This document shows, piece by piece, positions 15,652 to 24,463 of a DNA stretch of 37,820 nt (positions are counted from its first letter, which is position 1; the number at the start of each line of letters is the position of its first letter). Position numbers and translations under genes: made by a program. The notes below the pieces were generated by a model. The model saw only the letters and a list, made by a program, of their open reading frames with translations. It made no database searches and had not been told where the DNA came from. Location: the NCBI GenBank assembly GCA_003245525.1, contig QKCY01000077.1, positions 1 to 37,820 on the forward strand, written 5' to 3'. Source of the DNA: Victivallales bacterium. GTDB lineage: Bacteria; Verrucomicrobiota; Lentisphaeria; Oligosphaerales; Lenti-02.

Positions 15652-17913
15652 CTACGGACGGGACGGACTGGCCACCTCGCCGGACGGTGGCGGCTGGGAG
15701 GAGATGGACAGGGGGGTGCGCCCAGCCCCGATCGCCTCGAACACGCCCGCGAATTGGTGGGCGAACCGGGTGTCGGCATGACTGTCGAGGAACTGTTTGA
15801 CCGCGATCTGGGCCCGGAGTTGGAAGGCCTGGTCCTTCGCATCGCGGCGGACCACCTCGACCAATGCGTCGGCAGTGCGGAGGCTGGCAGGGATTTGCAG
15901 TTCGTCGAGCATCGCCGCGAAGTCGCGACGGGCTTCCTCCTCGGCCAGTACCCGACTACAGGCCTCGGCCAGCTCGCCTCCACCGGCCGCGAAGTAGTCC
16001 TTGGCCGCCTTGGGTTTCGGATTGGGCATGGAGACGAGCCCGCGCAGGAAGTTGGCCGTGGGATCGTCCTCGGGGCCCAGCCGGCGGAGAATCTCGCGGG
16101 GACTCAGATCGGCCAGGGAGAAGGATTGGCCGAACTGCCCCTGCTCAACCTGGGCCACCCCACTGACCCGGCCGTTGGCGACATTCTGGACCAGCAAGGT
16201 GATCTTGGTCATGCGCAGATAGACGGTCACGGTCTTGCCCCGATCCTCGGCGAAAGAGGCCAGCACCCGCTCCTGCATGGTGGGGATGGTCGCCAATACA
16301 GCCTGCACGGCTGCCACCCGTTCGGCCGCGAGGTCGAGGGCCAAGTTACGGGTGCGTTCGGTCCAGAGAGCGGCCGCCGCGTCATACCGTCCGCGATAGA
16401 GCTCGGCAGCGACCTGGTCCAGGATCTGGCGGAACACCTCGTTGGCGAGCTGGGCGGTCGTGGCCCCCGCGTCGGGCTGGGCGGCGGGGAGATCGACCGC
16501 AGGCGTGTCGTCGGGCAGCATATAGGCCGCGAGATGGGCGGGGCTCGACCACTCGGCGGCAAGGGGAAGGCTTGGTGCCACCGGTTCCGGCGCAGGGGGC
16601 GGGGGGTCGGGAGCCACCACGACGGGAGGCGGAGGCTCCGGGGACGGCACGTCGACCGGGGCGGCAACCGGTTCCGGCACCGCAGGCTGAGTCGCCGCCA
16701 CGGGGATTGGGGCCTGGGCCTGGTGGCGACGGCGCGCCTGCAGATGGACACCGAGGGAGAAGAGCGCAACGGCCACCGTGAACGTCCCCATGGCCAGGAT
16801 GAAGAAGGCCCGACGGTTCTTCTCGGCCTCCAGGGCTTTGGCCACACGGGCAGTGGAACCCCGGTAGGCAAGCTGGTTGGCTGCCTGCTCGGCCAGGCGC
16901 AAGGCATCGGCCCGCTGGCGCTGGCGCTGGCGCAGGCTAGGCTGACCGGGACGGGCACTGAGAGGCCCGCGGCCATCCAGCACGCGCTCGATATCCTCAA
17001 TGACCGCGTGCCACGTGGCGGGCCGCTGCTCGCGCTTTTTGGCCAGCAACGTGTCCAGCAGATGCACGCAAGGCTCGGAGACGGCGGCGTTGAGTTCGCG
17101 GATGGGCGGCGGGGGCTCCAGAGCGTGGCGGGTGATAATCTCAATGGCACTGGAACCCGGGAAGGGCGGCGAGCCCGAGATCAGATGGTAGAGGGTGGCT
17201 CCGAGCGAGTACATGTCCGAGCGGGCGTCGAGCGGGTGCTCGCCCCGCGCCTGTTCGGGACTCATGTAGAGGGGGGTACCCATGGCGATCCCGGTGGCGG
17301 TGAGATCGGGGTCCTCCGCGCTCTTGGCGAGTCCCATATCCATCAGCTTGATCTCGCCGAAGCTGCTCTGCATGATGTTGGCGGGCTTGATGTCGCGGTG
17401 GAGCATCCGGTGCCGGTCCCAGGCGAAGGCCAGCGCCTTCGCGATCTGACGGGCGATGCGCAACGCATCCTCCTCGGGCAGGCGCTTCTCCCGTTTGAGC
17501 CGGGCATCGAGGCTCTCGCCATCCACGTACTCCATGGCCAGATAGTGGCACCCGTCGGCGGTGCCGGCGTCGTGGATGGTAACGATGTTGGGGTGCTCCA
17601 GCCGGGCGGTGGCCAGCGCCTCGTGCATGAAGCGCTGCACGAACATCTCGTTGCTGTCCATGGCCGGCGAGAGGATCTTGACGGCCACCCGCCGGTTCAT
17701 GTTCAGTTGCTGGGCCAGATAGACCACGCCCATGCCGCCCTTGCCCAGGCAGCGCTGCAAGCGCAGGCCGCCAATCAGCACGCCCGGAGCAATGGCGTCG
17801 GCGGGCACCTGGACATGCTGCCCGCAGTCCGGGCAACTCTCCAAGTGTCCTGCAAACCGCAGGTCGGCCTCCAGTTCGGAGCCGCACTGCGGACATAGGA
17901 ATCGAATCCCCAT
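15652..17913 (-). CDS. Membrane Ser/Thr protein kinase with N-terminal zinc ribbon
   Basis: The 753-residue protein carries a zinc ribbon (C7, C10, C27, C30) and then a Hanks-type kinase domain. The kinase has a Gly loop (LGKGGMGVVY, 56-65), catalytic Lys K79 in 'VAVKI', the HRDIKPAN loop at 172-179, and 'GTPLYMSPEQARG' at 212-224. The usual DFG is DMG (192-194); the metal-binding Asp is kept. After a juxtamembrane helix ('RQRQRQRADALRLAEQAANQLAY') comes one membrane span (369-390), then a Pro-rich stretch and an external region of about 300 residues without PASTA repeats or a fold I recognise. Such kinases relay extracytoplasmic cues in PVC bacteria; target unknown. The 3' end lies 272 bases upstream of the sigma-factor start. 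Confidence 0.93.
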   Translation of the reverse strand: MGIRFLCPQCGSELEADLRFAGHLESCPDCGQHVQVPADAIAPGVLIGGLRLQRCLGKGGMGVVYLAQQLNMNRRVAVKILSPAMDSNEMFVQRFMHEALATARLEHPNIVTIHDAGTADGCHYLAMEYVDGESLDARLKREKRLPEEDALRIARQIAKALAFAWDRHRMLHRDIKPANIMQSSFGEIKLMDMGLAKSAEDPDLTATGIAMGTPLYMSPEQARGEHPLDARSDMYSLGATLYHLISGSPPFPGSSAIEIITRHALEPPPPIRELNAAVSEPCVHLLDTLLAKKREQRPATWHAVIEDIERVLDGRGPLSARPGQPSLRQRQRQRADALRLAEQAANQLAYRGSTARVAKALEAEKNRRAFFILAMGTFTVAVALFSLGVHLQARRRHQAQAPIPVAATQPAVPEPVAAPVDVPSPEPPPPVVVAPDPPPPAPEPVAPSLPLAAEWSSPAHLAAYMLPDDTPAVDLPAAQPDAGATTAQLANEVFRQILDQVAAELYRGRYDAAAALWTERTRNLALDLAAERVAAVQAVLATIPTMQERVLASFAEDRGKTVTVYLRMTKITLLVQNVANGRVSGVAQVEQGQFGQSFSLADLSPREILRRLGPEDDPTANFLRGLVSMPNPKPKAAKDYFAAGGGELAEACSRVLAEEEARRDFAAMLDELQIPASLRTADALVEVVRRDAKDQAFQLRAQIAVKQFLDSHADTRFAHQFAGVFEAIGAGRTPLSISSQPPPSGEVASPSRP

Positions 17914-17983
17914 CTACTGCCTGCTGTTGACCGTTGCACGCATTGGATCGCCGTCGGAAAAGGCCACCACGCCCATTGGTTCT

Positions 17984-18012
17984 GTTATACGGGCGATAAC
18001 TAACAAGGACAA
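17984..18012 (-). promoter_or_regulatory. Candidate promoter for the kinase gene
   Basis: On the minus strand TTGTCC (18012-18007) and TATAAC (17989-17984) are spaced by 17 bases, about 70 bases before the kinase ATG. The ribosome-binding site downstream is weak (AGG eight bases before ATG). Confidence 0.55.
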
Positions 18013-18154
18013 GCGACTATTGGTCTTGTGCCATCGGCACGGAGGGATTGTTGCATTCCCGCCTCCCGCGACGGAGCGGCGGCTGACCATGCAGGAGAAC
18101 GAGTTGCGCCCAACATATGTTGCGTGCCAGAACTGTGCCTGGGCCCCCGACGGG

Positions 18155-19939
18155 TCAGTTGGCCATGAACTTGAGGATGCGAATGGCATTGCCCACGCTC
18201 TTCTCGTTCCGCTGGGCGGCGGAACGCAGGACGATGGTGTGCTTGCCGGGTGCCAGATCGCTGGCGAAGAGCTTGTACTGGGGCCGGTGGAACACCGGGC
18301 AGTAGTGATCGAACTGGTCGGCCTGCTGGAAGGGCTGGCCGTCGATGGAGTACTCGATGGTCCCGGCGTCCATGCCGATGATGCTGTAGATGCCGATGGC
18401 GCGCCCTGCGAACTCCAGGCTCAGTTCGCTGCCCGGCTCGGTGCAGGCCAGCACGTCCACCGGCGGCGAGAAGTTGCAGGTGGGCTTGACCGTCCACTTC
18501 GGCTCGCGCGCAAAGCCCTGTTTGACGACGGCCTGCTCCAGCGGGATGAACCGACCATTCTCGTAGCACAGGGGATCGAGGGGCTCGGGCAACGGAGCGG
18601 GCGCGACGGGGGCCAGCTTGGCATCCTGCCAGTTCGTGTCCAGGAAGTCCTCGATGCACTGGGTGTAGATGTCGCAGCCGTTCTGGTTGGGATGGACGCT
18701 GTCGCCGGAGAAGTCCTCCCACTTGATCTTGCCCTGCTCGATCCGGCGGGCGACCTCGCGGTAGAGGTAGAGGGCGGGAACGCCGTAGTGTTCCGCCACT
18801 TTCTCGTGCTCCTGCACGATGCCGGGAATCTGCCCCTTGGTGTAGCTGGCGCAGTGTCCGGTACTGGCGAAGTAGAGGATGACGATATCGATGTCGGGAT
18901 TCAGCCGTTTGGCCTGGCGGACGATGCCCTCCATGGCCCGGACGCCGCCGCCATTGACCGCGAATTCCAGGAAGAAGAGGTCCACCTTGCCCCGTCCGAA
19001 GACGTGTTCCGGCAGCCGGAAGGCCCCCAGGTTGGCATCGGTGCCGCCGATCCCGGCCATGACGAAGTCGAACTGGGTCTGCGGGAACCGGTCGGTCAGA
19101 TCCTCCATCAGGGGATTGCGCCACTGACGGGTCGTCACCGAACCGCCCATGAAGACCACCCGCGCCGGGCCGCCCGCCGCGAAGCGCGCGTAGCTGCGCA
19201 TCAGGTTGCCGCGCATGACGTAGTCGGTGAACAACTCATGGGGGGCCGGCGGGATCACGTCCCGCTCGTTGGTCAGTTCCAGATTGTCCATGGCAAACTC
19301 CCGCTGCTCGTCGTTCTGGGTGACAATACCAAGCCAGGTGACCGCCTGGGCGTCCGCCGCATAGGCCCCCGCGTACTCGCTGCGCTGCCCCTGGTCGTCG
19401 GTCACGGTAACCGTATAGGTCTTCTCCTTCACCTCGGGGCCGATCGCAAAGCTGACCGCCACATGGTACCAGTGCCCGGCGGCCAGCGTGCCGGCGGCCC
19501 TCTTCCCATTCAGGGCCAGCGAGCCGTCGGCCCCAAAGGCGAGGCTGGGCAACGCCCGGAAGGAGTCCTTGGTCCAATCCCGCATCTCCACGTAGAAGGC
19601 GGCGGGCCGCTCGGGATGGTTCCACACGTCGAAGGAGAGGCTGACGTCGCCCCGCTCGATCACCTTGCGCCCGGCGAAGCGGATTTCCCGGAACGGACAG
19701 AAGCTCTTGTCCAGCCCCGGAGCGTCCCGGAAACAGAGCGCCTGCTTGCCCCCAGCCGCCACCGCATCGGTCACCGCGATACTGGCCCCCTTCTCGGCAC
19801 CGATCACCCCCGACGGGATCGCGCCGGGGGCGGCCTTCTCGTAGTCCTCGCGCAGGAGAACCTTGGTCTCGCGTTCGGCACGGGCCACGGACAGTCCGGC
19901 AGTCAGGGCAAGCAGGGAGAGAGCGGAGGACAAACGCAT
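18155..19939 (-). CDS. Secreted SGNH/GDSL-type esterase
   Basis: The 594-residue protein has a signal peptide (MRLSSALSLLALTAGLSVARA). Residues 25-225 are a beta-sandwich of laminin-G/concanavalin type ('GHWYHVAVSFAIGPE', 'FAMDNLELTNE'). The SGNH hydrolase domain follows: block I nucleophile S267 in 'VVFMGGSVT', block II Gly in 'AGIGGTDANLGAF' (295-307), block III Asn near N329, and the DxxH pair D413/H416 in 'SGDSVHPNQNG'. A C-terminal beta domain (about 455-594) ends it. Such enzymes usually remove acetyl or other ester groups from polysaccharides. ATG at 19939 gives the best signal peptide; an ATG at 19957 is an alternative. It lies 99 bases after the URO-D 3 stop, so co-transcription is plausible. 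Confidence 0.88.
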   Translation of the reverse strand: MRLSSALSLLALTAGLSVARAERETKVLLREDYEKAAPGAIPSGVIGAEKGASIAVTDAVAAGGKQALCFRDAPGLDKSFCPFREIRFAGRKVIERGDVSLSFDVWNHPERPAAFYVEMRDWTKDSFRALPSLAFGADGSLALNGKRAAGTLAAGHWYHVAVSFAIGPEVKEKTYTVTVTDDQGQRSEYAGAYAADAQAVTWLGIVTQNDEQREFAMDNLELTNERDVIPPAPHELFTDYVMRGNLMRSYARFAAGGPARVVFMGGSVTTRQWRNPLMEDLTDRFPQTQFDFVMAGIGGTDANLGAFRLPEHVFGRGKVDLFFLEFAVNGGGVRAMEGIVRQAKRLNPDIDIVILYFASTGHCASYTKGQIPGIVQEHEKVAEHYGVPALYLYREVARRIEQGKIKWEDFSGDSVHPNQNGCDIYTQCIEDFLDTNWQDAKLAPVAPAPLPEPLDPLCYENGRFIPLEQAVVKQGFAREPKWTVKPTCNFSPPVDVLACTEPGSELSLEFAGRAIGIYSIIGMDAGTIEYSIDGQPFQQADQFDHYCPVFHRPQYKLFASDLAPGKHTIVLRSAAQRNEKSVGNAIRILKFMAN

Positions 19940-20038
19940 GGTCGGGAGGTTCTCCATATTCCTGGCGATCTGGCAGGCACGGGCCCTATCATAGCACCAT
20001 TGCCCGGAAATGGGCGACCGACCTCGCACGGAACGGAA

Positions 20039-21148
20039 TCAGAACGACACGAAGTCGAGAACCCGTTCGGCTTCCGCGCGCGAGCCTACCCCGATATGGA
20101 GGTCGAACTGCTTGAACTGCTCGCCGAATTCCTGGCGCAGCATCCGCAGCGGCTCGTAGATGTCGGCGAAGTGCCATTCGCGATAGGGTCGGGCGATGGG
20201 AATCTGGACCTTCTTGCCCGCATCCAGGATACGGTGCAGATAGGGCCACCACTCGGGGTACCACGGCCCCGCCGCACCTGCGCCGGGCTGCCACTGGATC
20301 ATGTCCAGAGTCTCGATCCCGCAGAGAGCATCCACGTGCTGAAGGGCGCCGGGACCGTCGAGGTGGTAGAGCGAATAGGCCGTCCGTTCGGTCATCTCCC
20401 GGACCAGCGGCACCATGAACTCGCGGAACATGTCGGCCGAGATCATGGCCGACATGTCGCACTGGATCTTCACCAGCCGCCCCGGCGCGTAGATCCACCA
20501 GTGCGAGCCCCCGAACTCGTCGCGGACCAACTCGTAGAGCGGATCGTAGTAGCGGAAGTAGAGATCGGTGAGCCTTCTCATGCAGGCATGGACGAAATCC
20601 GGGCGTTCGATGAGGTCGAACAGCGCCTGCTCGGTACCGCGCAAAGCGCAGAGCGTATCCAACCCTTCGATCAGGTCGGGAAAGCCCACCAGAAACCGTC
20701 CCCTCGCCTCTTCTCTGCCCTGCCGCGACGCCTCCTGGCAGAACCGCCAGTAGAAGTTGTCCGGCTGATAGAGCAGCCGGTCCGCCTCGGGCTCCGCGAG
20801 GCACGGCTCGCACCAGACCGAATCCGGCGTCTCGGTGCCATGGCAGCCCAGAAAGAGCGCCAGGCAGTTGGGGGCCAGATCGGCGGTGGCATAGCTCGGG
20901 CAGGCCTCGCCCAGAAACTCGCGGCGCAGGCAAGCCGTACGGGCGAGGTGGAGCTTGTAGTCCAGATCGACGGTGGAATAGCGGCTCGTCCATCCCCCCG
21001 GCTTCGCCACCGGCTCCATCGCCTCCCACGGCTCGGACCGGGGGCAGGAAATCTCGCAAACGGGGCGACCGATATCGCCGCCGTTCCACCAACTCCGCAG
21101 ACGCGCGCGGGCCTCGGGCCAATCGGGACGGTACCGCAGGACGGACAT
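20039..21148 (-). CDS. Uroporphyrinogen decarboxylase-like protein (URO-D 3)
   Basis: The 369-residue protein belongs to the URO-D superfamily but differs clearly from the other two copies in the window. Typical elements are 'NFYWRFCQEASRQGREEARGRFLVGFPDLIEGLDTLCALRG', 'LFDLIERPDFVHACMRRLTDLYF', 'AMISADMFREFMVPLVREM', and 'SLYHLDGPGALQHVDALCGIETLDMIQWQPG' with H262 and D264 where methyltransferase relatives place the zinc-site His. The adjacent Cys is replaced by Leu/Asp, so a zinc-bound thiolate mechanism is less likely here. The start is ATG 21148, with GGAGG six bases upstream. The SGNH esterase gene lies directly downstream, hinting at a shared role in the use of a substituted sugar. Confidence 0.85.
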   Translation of the reverse strand: MSVLRYRPDWPEARARLRSWWNGGDIGRPVCEISCPRSEPWEAMEPVAKPGGWTSRYSTVDLDYKLHLARTACLRREFLGEACPSYATADLAPNCLALFLGCHGTETPDSVWCEPCLAEPEADRLLYQPDNFYWRFCQEASRQGREEARGRFLVGFPDLIEGLDTLCALRGTEQALFDLIERPDFVHACMRRLTDLYFRYYDPLYELVRDEFGGSHWWIYAPGRLVKIQCDMSAMISADMFREFMVPLVREMTERTAYSLYHLDGPGALQHVDALCGIETLDMIQWQPGAGAAGPWYPEWWPYLHRILDAGKKVQIPIARPYREWHFADIYEPLRMLRQEFGEQFKQFDLHIGVGSRAEAERVLDFVSF

Positions 21149-21568
21149 GGACCACCTCCGGGTGAGCACTGCCATACAGGTAGCGTCCCCACCCCGGTCT
21201 GCAACAGCCCTGACAGCGGGAAGGGCTCCGCCTTGAACGCGGATCGGAACCACTTCGTCCCAGCTTTCCTGCCGGGCGGAATTGCCGCTTGCCGACGACG
21301 GTCTGGCTCAGCGTCTAGTTGGGGTCAGCGAGAAGATTGCGTGCCCCGGCCGGTTTTCGGGGTTGCCTAAGCCGAAACTAGTCGATATCATATCACCACC
21401 CGCCGGGTGGCCCTTCATTGCTTTGCTCGGCACCGGTCGGGTGGGCAGTCCTGCCCGCCAAGAGGAAGAATCCCCACATCCACCCGCCCAGGGAATCGCA
21501 CGAGAAAACTGCGTGCGTCCCCCGCTCACACCGCTCCCGATGACTGCCATCCATCCAGAGAGGGCATC
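21149..21568. other. Divergent intergenic region
   Basis: These 420 bases separate URO-D 3 (minus) from the radical SAM gene (plus). They contain two short hairpins, CCACCC/GGGTGG (21396-21401 with 21405-21410) and GGGCAG/CTGCCC (21443-21448 with 21451-21456). I found no promoter pair close enough to consensus on either strand and no credible small gene. Confidence 0.5.
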
Positions 21569-22978
21569 GTGAAAATCCTCCTCATCGACCCGCCGTTCCA
21601 GCGGTTCATGGCCTTCCATCGGTACTACTACCCCATCGGCCTGGCCTCCATGGCGGCCGTCCTGAAACAGCAGGGACACGAGGTCGCGGTCTACGATGCC
21701 GAACTGCTCGACGATGGGGAGACCCTGTCGTGGTCGGCGGTTGCCGGCCGGCACAGCGACTATCTGGCGGCGTTGCAGGAGCCCGGGCATCCCGTCTGGC
21801 AGGAGGTCGAGAAGACGATCCGGGACTTCGGCCCCGACGTGGTCGGAATCACGGCGTTGTCGGTGAAGGCCGCCAGCGCCATATGCGTTGCCAAGATCAG
21901 CAAATCGCTGGCCCCCGCAGTCCCAGTGGTGGTGGGTGCCGATCATCCCACGGCTCTGCCCGAGCAGTTTCTCAACCACCAATGCGTCGACTTCGCGGTG
22001 CGCGGCGAGGGGGAAGCGGCGTTCGCCGAACTGGTTGACTACCTGGCGACGGGGAAGAAGCTGGACTCCGGCATGATCCCAGGGGTTTCGGGCAAAGTCG
22101 ACGGCGCAATCCACCACGGTCCCGACCGGGAACCCATTGCCGACCTGGATTCCCTGCCCCTGCCGGATCTCGATGCCCTGATCCAGCGCGACCGGTACCG
22201 GGCGGTGGATTTCGGCTCGATCATGACCTCGCGGGGCTGCCCCTACGCCTGCACGTTCTGCGGGGTGGTCACCGTGTGGGGGCGCAAGGTCCGCAATCGC
22301 TCGCCCAAGGCGGTGGTCGACGAGATCGAGGGGCTGAAGCAGCAGTATGGCACCTCCTACTTCTCGTTCCGGGATGCGTCCTTCACGCTCGACCGGGAGC
22401 GAGTGGCGGAGATCTGCCGCCTGCTCATCGACCGGAAGCTGGACATCCGCTGGGAGTGCCTGACCCGCATCGACCTGCTCGACGAGGAGATGCTGGAACT
22501 GATGAGGGCCTCCGGCTGCGTCACCGTCCGCCTGGGAATCGAGTCGGGCTGTCCGCAGGTTCTGAAGCATATGGGGAAGACACCGTCCCTCGACATGGTC
22601 CGGGATGCGGCCAAGCGGATGAACCGGCTCGGCTTCTACTGGACGGCCTACATCCTGCTTGGGACGCCCCACGAGACGCCGGAGTCCATCCAGGCGACAA
22701 TGGACTTCATTGCCGAAATCGACCCTCCCTATGTCACCATGGCCCGGTTCGCCCCGATTCCGGGTACCGCCATGTACCAGGAACTGGAACAGCATGGCAT
22801 GATCAGCCCGAATATCGACTGGAGCATGGAATGCAACCAGCGGTTGAGTTCCCACTATGTCTATGCGATGAGCGAGGCGGAGTTTGAGGTGAAACTGGCC
22901 GAGTTCGCCGCCTTTGTGGAAGACCGGAACAAGGCGAAGAGCGTCCAAATGGGGACTGCGGATCAACGGCTGAAGTAG
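21569..22978 (+). CDS. B12-binding-domain radical SAM protein
   Basis: The 469-residue protein is a class B-type radical SAM enzyme. Residues 1-165 form a Rossmann cobalamin-binding-like domain ('KILLIDPPFQR', 'IGLASMAAVLKQQGHEVAVYDAE', 'PVVVGADHPTALPEQFL') without the DxHxxG cobalamin ligand motif. The radical SAM domain holds the 4Fe-4S ligands C224, C228 and C231 ('SRGCPYACTFC'), followed by 'YFSFRDASFTLDRERV' and 'VRLGIESGCPQVLKHMGK'. Relatives methylate unactivated carbons or phosphinates or rearrange lipids and natural products; the reaction is unknown. The start is GTG 21569, after GAGAGGG. The glycosyltransferase gene follows after 12 bases, so the two are probably one operon. Confidence 0.92.
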   Translation: MKILLIDPPFQRFMAFHRYYYPIGLASMAAVLKQQGHEVAVYDAELLDDGETLSWSAVAGRHSDYLAALQEPGHPVWQEVEKTIRDFGPDVVGITALSVKAASAICVAKISKSLAPAVPVVVGADHPTALPEQFLNHQCVDFAVRGEGEAAFAELVDYLATGKKLDSGMIPGVSGKVDGAIHHGPDREPIADLDSLPLPDLDALIQRDRYRAVDFGSIMTSRGCPYACTFCGVVTVWGRKVRNRSPKAVVDEIEGLKQQYGTSYFSFRDASFTLDRERVAEICRLLIDRKLDIRWECLTRIDLLDEEMLELMRASGCVTVRLGIESGCPQVLKHMGKTPSLDMVRDAAKRMNRLGFYWTAYILLGTPHETPESIQATMDFIAEIDPPYVTMARFAPIPGTAMYQELEQHGMISPNIDWSMECNQRLSSHYVYAMSEAEFEVKLAEFAAFVEDRNKAKSVQMGTADQRLK

Positions 22979-22990
22979 GGGGGCAGACCA

Positions 22991-24289
22991 ATGCCGGAGA
23001 GCGCGACGAAGCTGCCACGGGTCCTGCACGCCGTGGATCTGGCGGGGATCGGTGGGGTCGAGGAAAAGGTCCGGTTCTACCTGCAGGAGTCGGGTCGGCG
23101 GGGCCAGTTCGAGCACCATCTGCTGGTGATCGGACGGCGGATCCACCCGAACCTGGCTCCGGATATCCACCGCAACGCGCGTTCCGTTTCCTATGGGAAG
23201 TACTGCGGTCCCGCCAAATTGCCGAAATGGCCGGGATGGTTGCGGCAGAGCAGTTTCGCGCGCAAGATCAGGGAAGCCAGACCGGACGCCATCATGGTCT
23301 GGAACCGGTTTGGGGATGCCGATCTTCTGCGTATGCTGAGAGCGAACTCGAACGCTCCGATTCTGCATTGCGAATGCGGTACCGCCTGGTCGGAGAACTC
23401 GGCGGCTAGGGCCGAAGCCTACCTGAAACAGGTGGATTCGGTCGTGTGCGCATCCCATGCCTGCCGACGGATTCTCGAACTCCGCTGGGGATGGCAGGGA
23501 CCGATCGCCGCGGAGATCAACGGGCTCAGACCCGACTGCCGGACCGCGCAGGCGGTCCCGCGGCAGATTGGGCAAGGGCAGCGCGTGAAGCTCGGCGTTG
23601 CCGCCCGCGTCTCCGCCCGGAAGGGCGTCTCGCTGGTGGTCCACGCCCTGGCGCGACTGCGGGCGGCCGGCCACGATGCCGAGCTGCACATCGCGGGGAG
23701 CACCGAGGGCAAAGCCGGCGACGCCATGCGGCAAGCCATCGCCGACCTCGACCTGACCCCCTATGTGACCCTGCACGGGATTGTCCAGGACATGGCGGCC
23801 TTCTACCGGATGGTCGACATCTTCGTGTGCCCCTCGTTGCGGGAGCCCTTCGGCAGCGTCTGCCTGGAGGCGGCCGCCCTCGGCTGTGTGGTGGTGGCGA
23901 CCCGCATCGATGGCCTGGTGGAGGCGGTCCAGGACGGCGTCACCGGCTACTGCGTGCCCCCGGAACTGCCCGTCGAGGACTACCCCCGGTATGGCGGCAC
24001 CCTGGCCGGGCTGCCGGAAATCGTCTACGACCCCGCAACCGATGCCATCGCCAAGCTCCGCATTCTGGACCCCCAGACGCTCGCCACCACAATCGCCACA
24101 ATTATCGACCATCCCGAGACCTGCACGGCCATGAGCGCGGCGGCGATCCAGCGGGCCAATGTGGATCTCCATTTCGACCACTTCGTCGGCGCGCTCGACC
24201 ATGCGCTCGACAGCGTTCTTGCGAAGACCGGCGACCGGGTCGGCTCGGCTGACCTGACCGACTGCGAGACGCCATCCATGGTATCCTGA
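22991..24289 (+). CDS. Glycosyltransferase family 4 (group 1)
   Basis: The 432-residue protein has the GT-B fold of retaining family 4 transferases. The N-terminal half begins 'VLHAVDLAGIGGVEEKVRFYLQE', the acceptor-side Gly-rich motif. The C-terminal half shows 'LGVAARVSARKGVSLVVHALARLRAAG' and the EX7E motif, E285 and E293 in 'REPFGSVCLEAAALGCVVVAT', which binds the nucleotide sugar. It would add a sugar to a cell-surface glycan or lipid on the cytoplasmic side. A poly-G ribosome-binding site overlaps the upstream stop region. Pairing with the radical SAM gene suggests a modified glycan or lipid as shared product. Confidence 0.9.
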   Translation: MPESATKLPRVLHAVDLAGIGGVEEKVRFYLQESGRRGQFEHHLLVIGRRIHPNLAPDIHRNARSVSYGKYCGPAKLPKWPGWLRQSSFARKIREARPDAIMVWNRFGDADLLRMLRANSNAPILHCECGTAWSENSAARAEAYLKQVDSVVCASHACRRILELRWGWQGPIAAEINGLRPDCRTAQAVPRQIGQGQRVKLGVAARVSARKGVSLVVHALARLRAAGHDAELHIAGSTEGKAGDAMRQAIADLDLTPYVTLHGIVQDMAAFYRMVDIFVCPSLREPFGSVCLEAAALGCVVVATRIDGLVEAVQDGVTGYCVPPELPVEDYPRYGGTLAGLPEIVYDPATDAIAKLRILDPQTLATTIATIIDHPETCTAMSAAAIQRANVDLHFDHFVGALDHALDSVLAKTGDRVGSADLTDCETPSMVS

Positions 24290-24352
24290 TTGGGTCTCCC
24301 AGTTCTCCCCTCCGAGGCCGGGACAGGCAGCGGAACTTCGCGCCTGGAGGCG

Positions 24353-24381
24353 TTGCAGGGCGGGGCATGGGGCAGTATGGT
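24353..24381 (+). promoter_or_regulatory. Candidate promoter for the sialidase-like gene
   Basis: TTGCAG (24353-24358) and TATGGT (24376-24381) are spaced by 17 bases, 82 bases before the ATG at 24464. The ribosome-binding site itself is weak, so the start could need checking. Confidence 0.5.
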
Positions 24382-24463
24382 CTGAGGGTATGGACAGGGT
24401 TGGCGGCGGAAAGTCGCCAGACATCTGTTCCCTTCGCCCTCCTCCCCCCCGCGGACCCCGCCG

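Noticed and set aside
21177-21204. Minus-strand promoter for URO-D 3 (TTGCAG with TACCTG)
   Set aside because: The -10 matches consensus at only two of six positions and the alternative TATGGC is at a 22-base spacing.
17732-21370. 1212-codon open frame on the plus strand
   Set aside because: It mirrors the kinase start, SGNH esterase and URO-D 3 genes, which have clear motifs, starts and ribosome-binding sites. The mirrored product resembles no protein.
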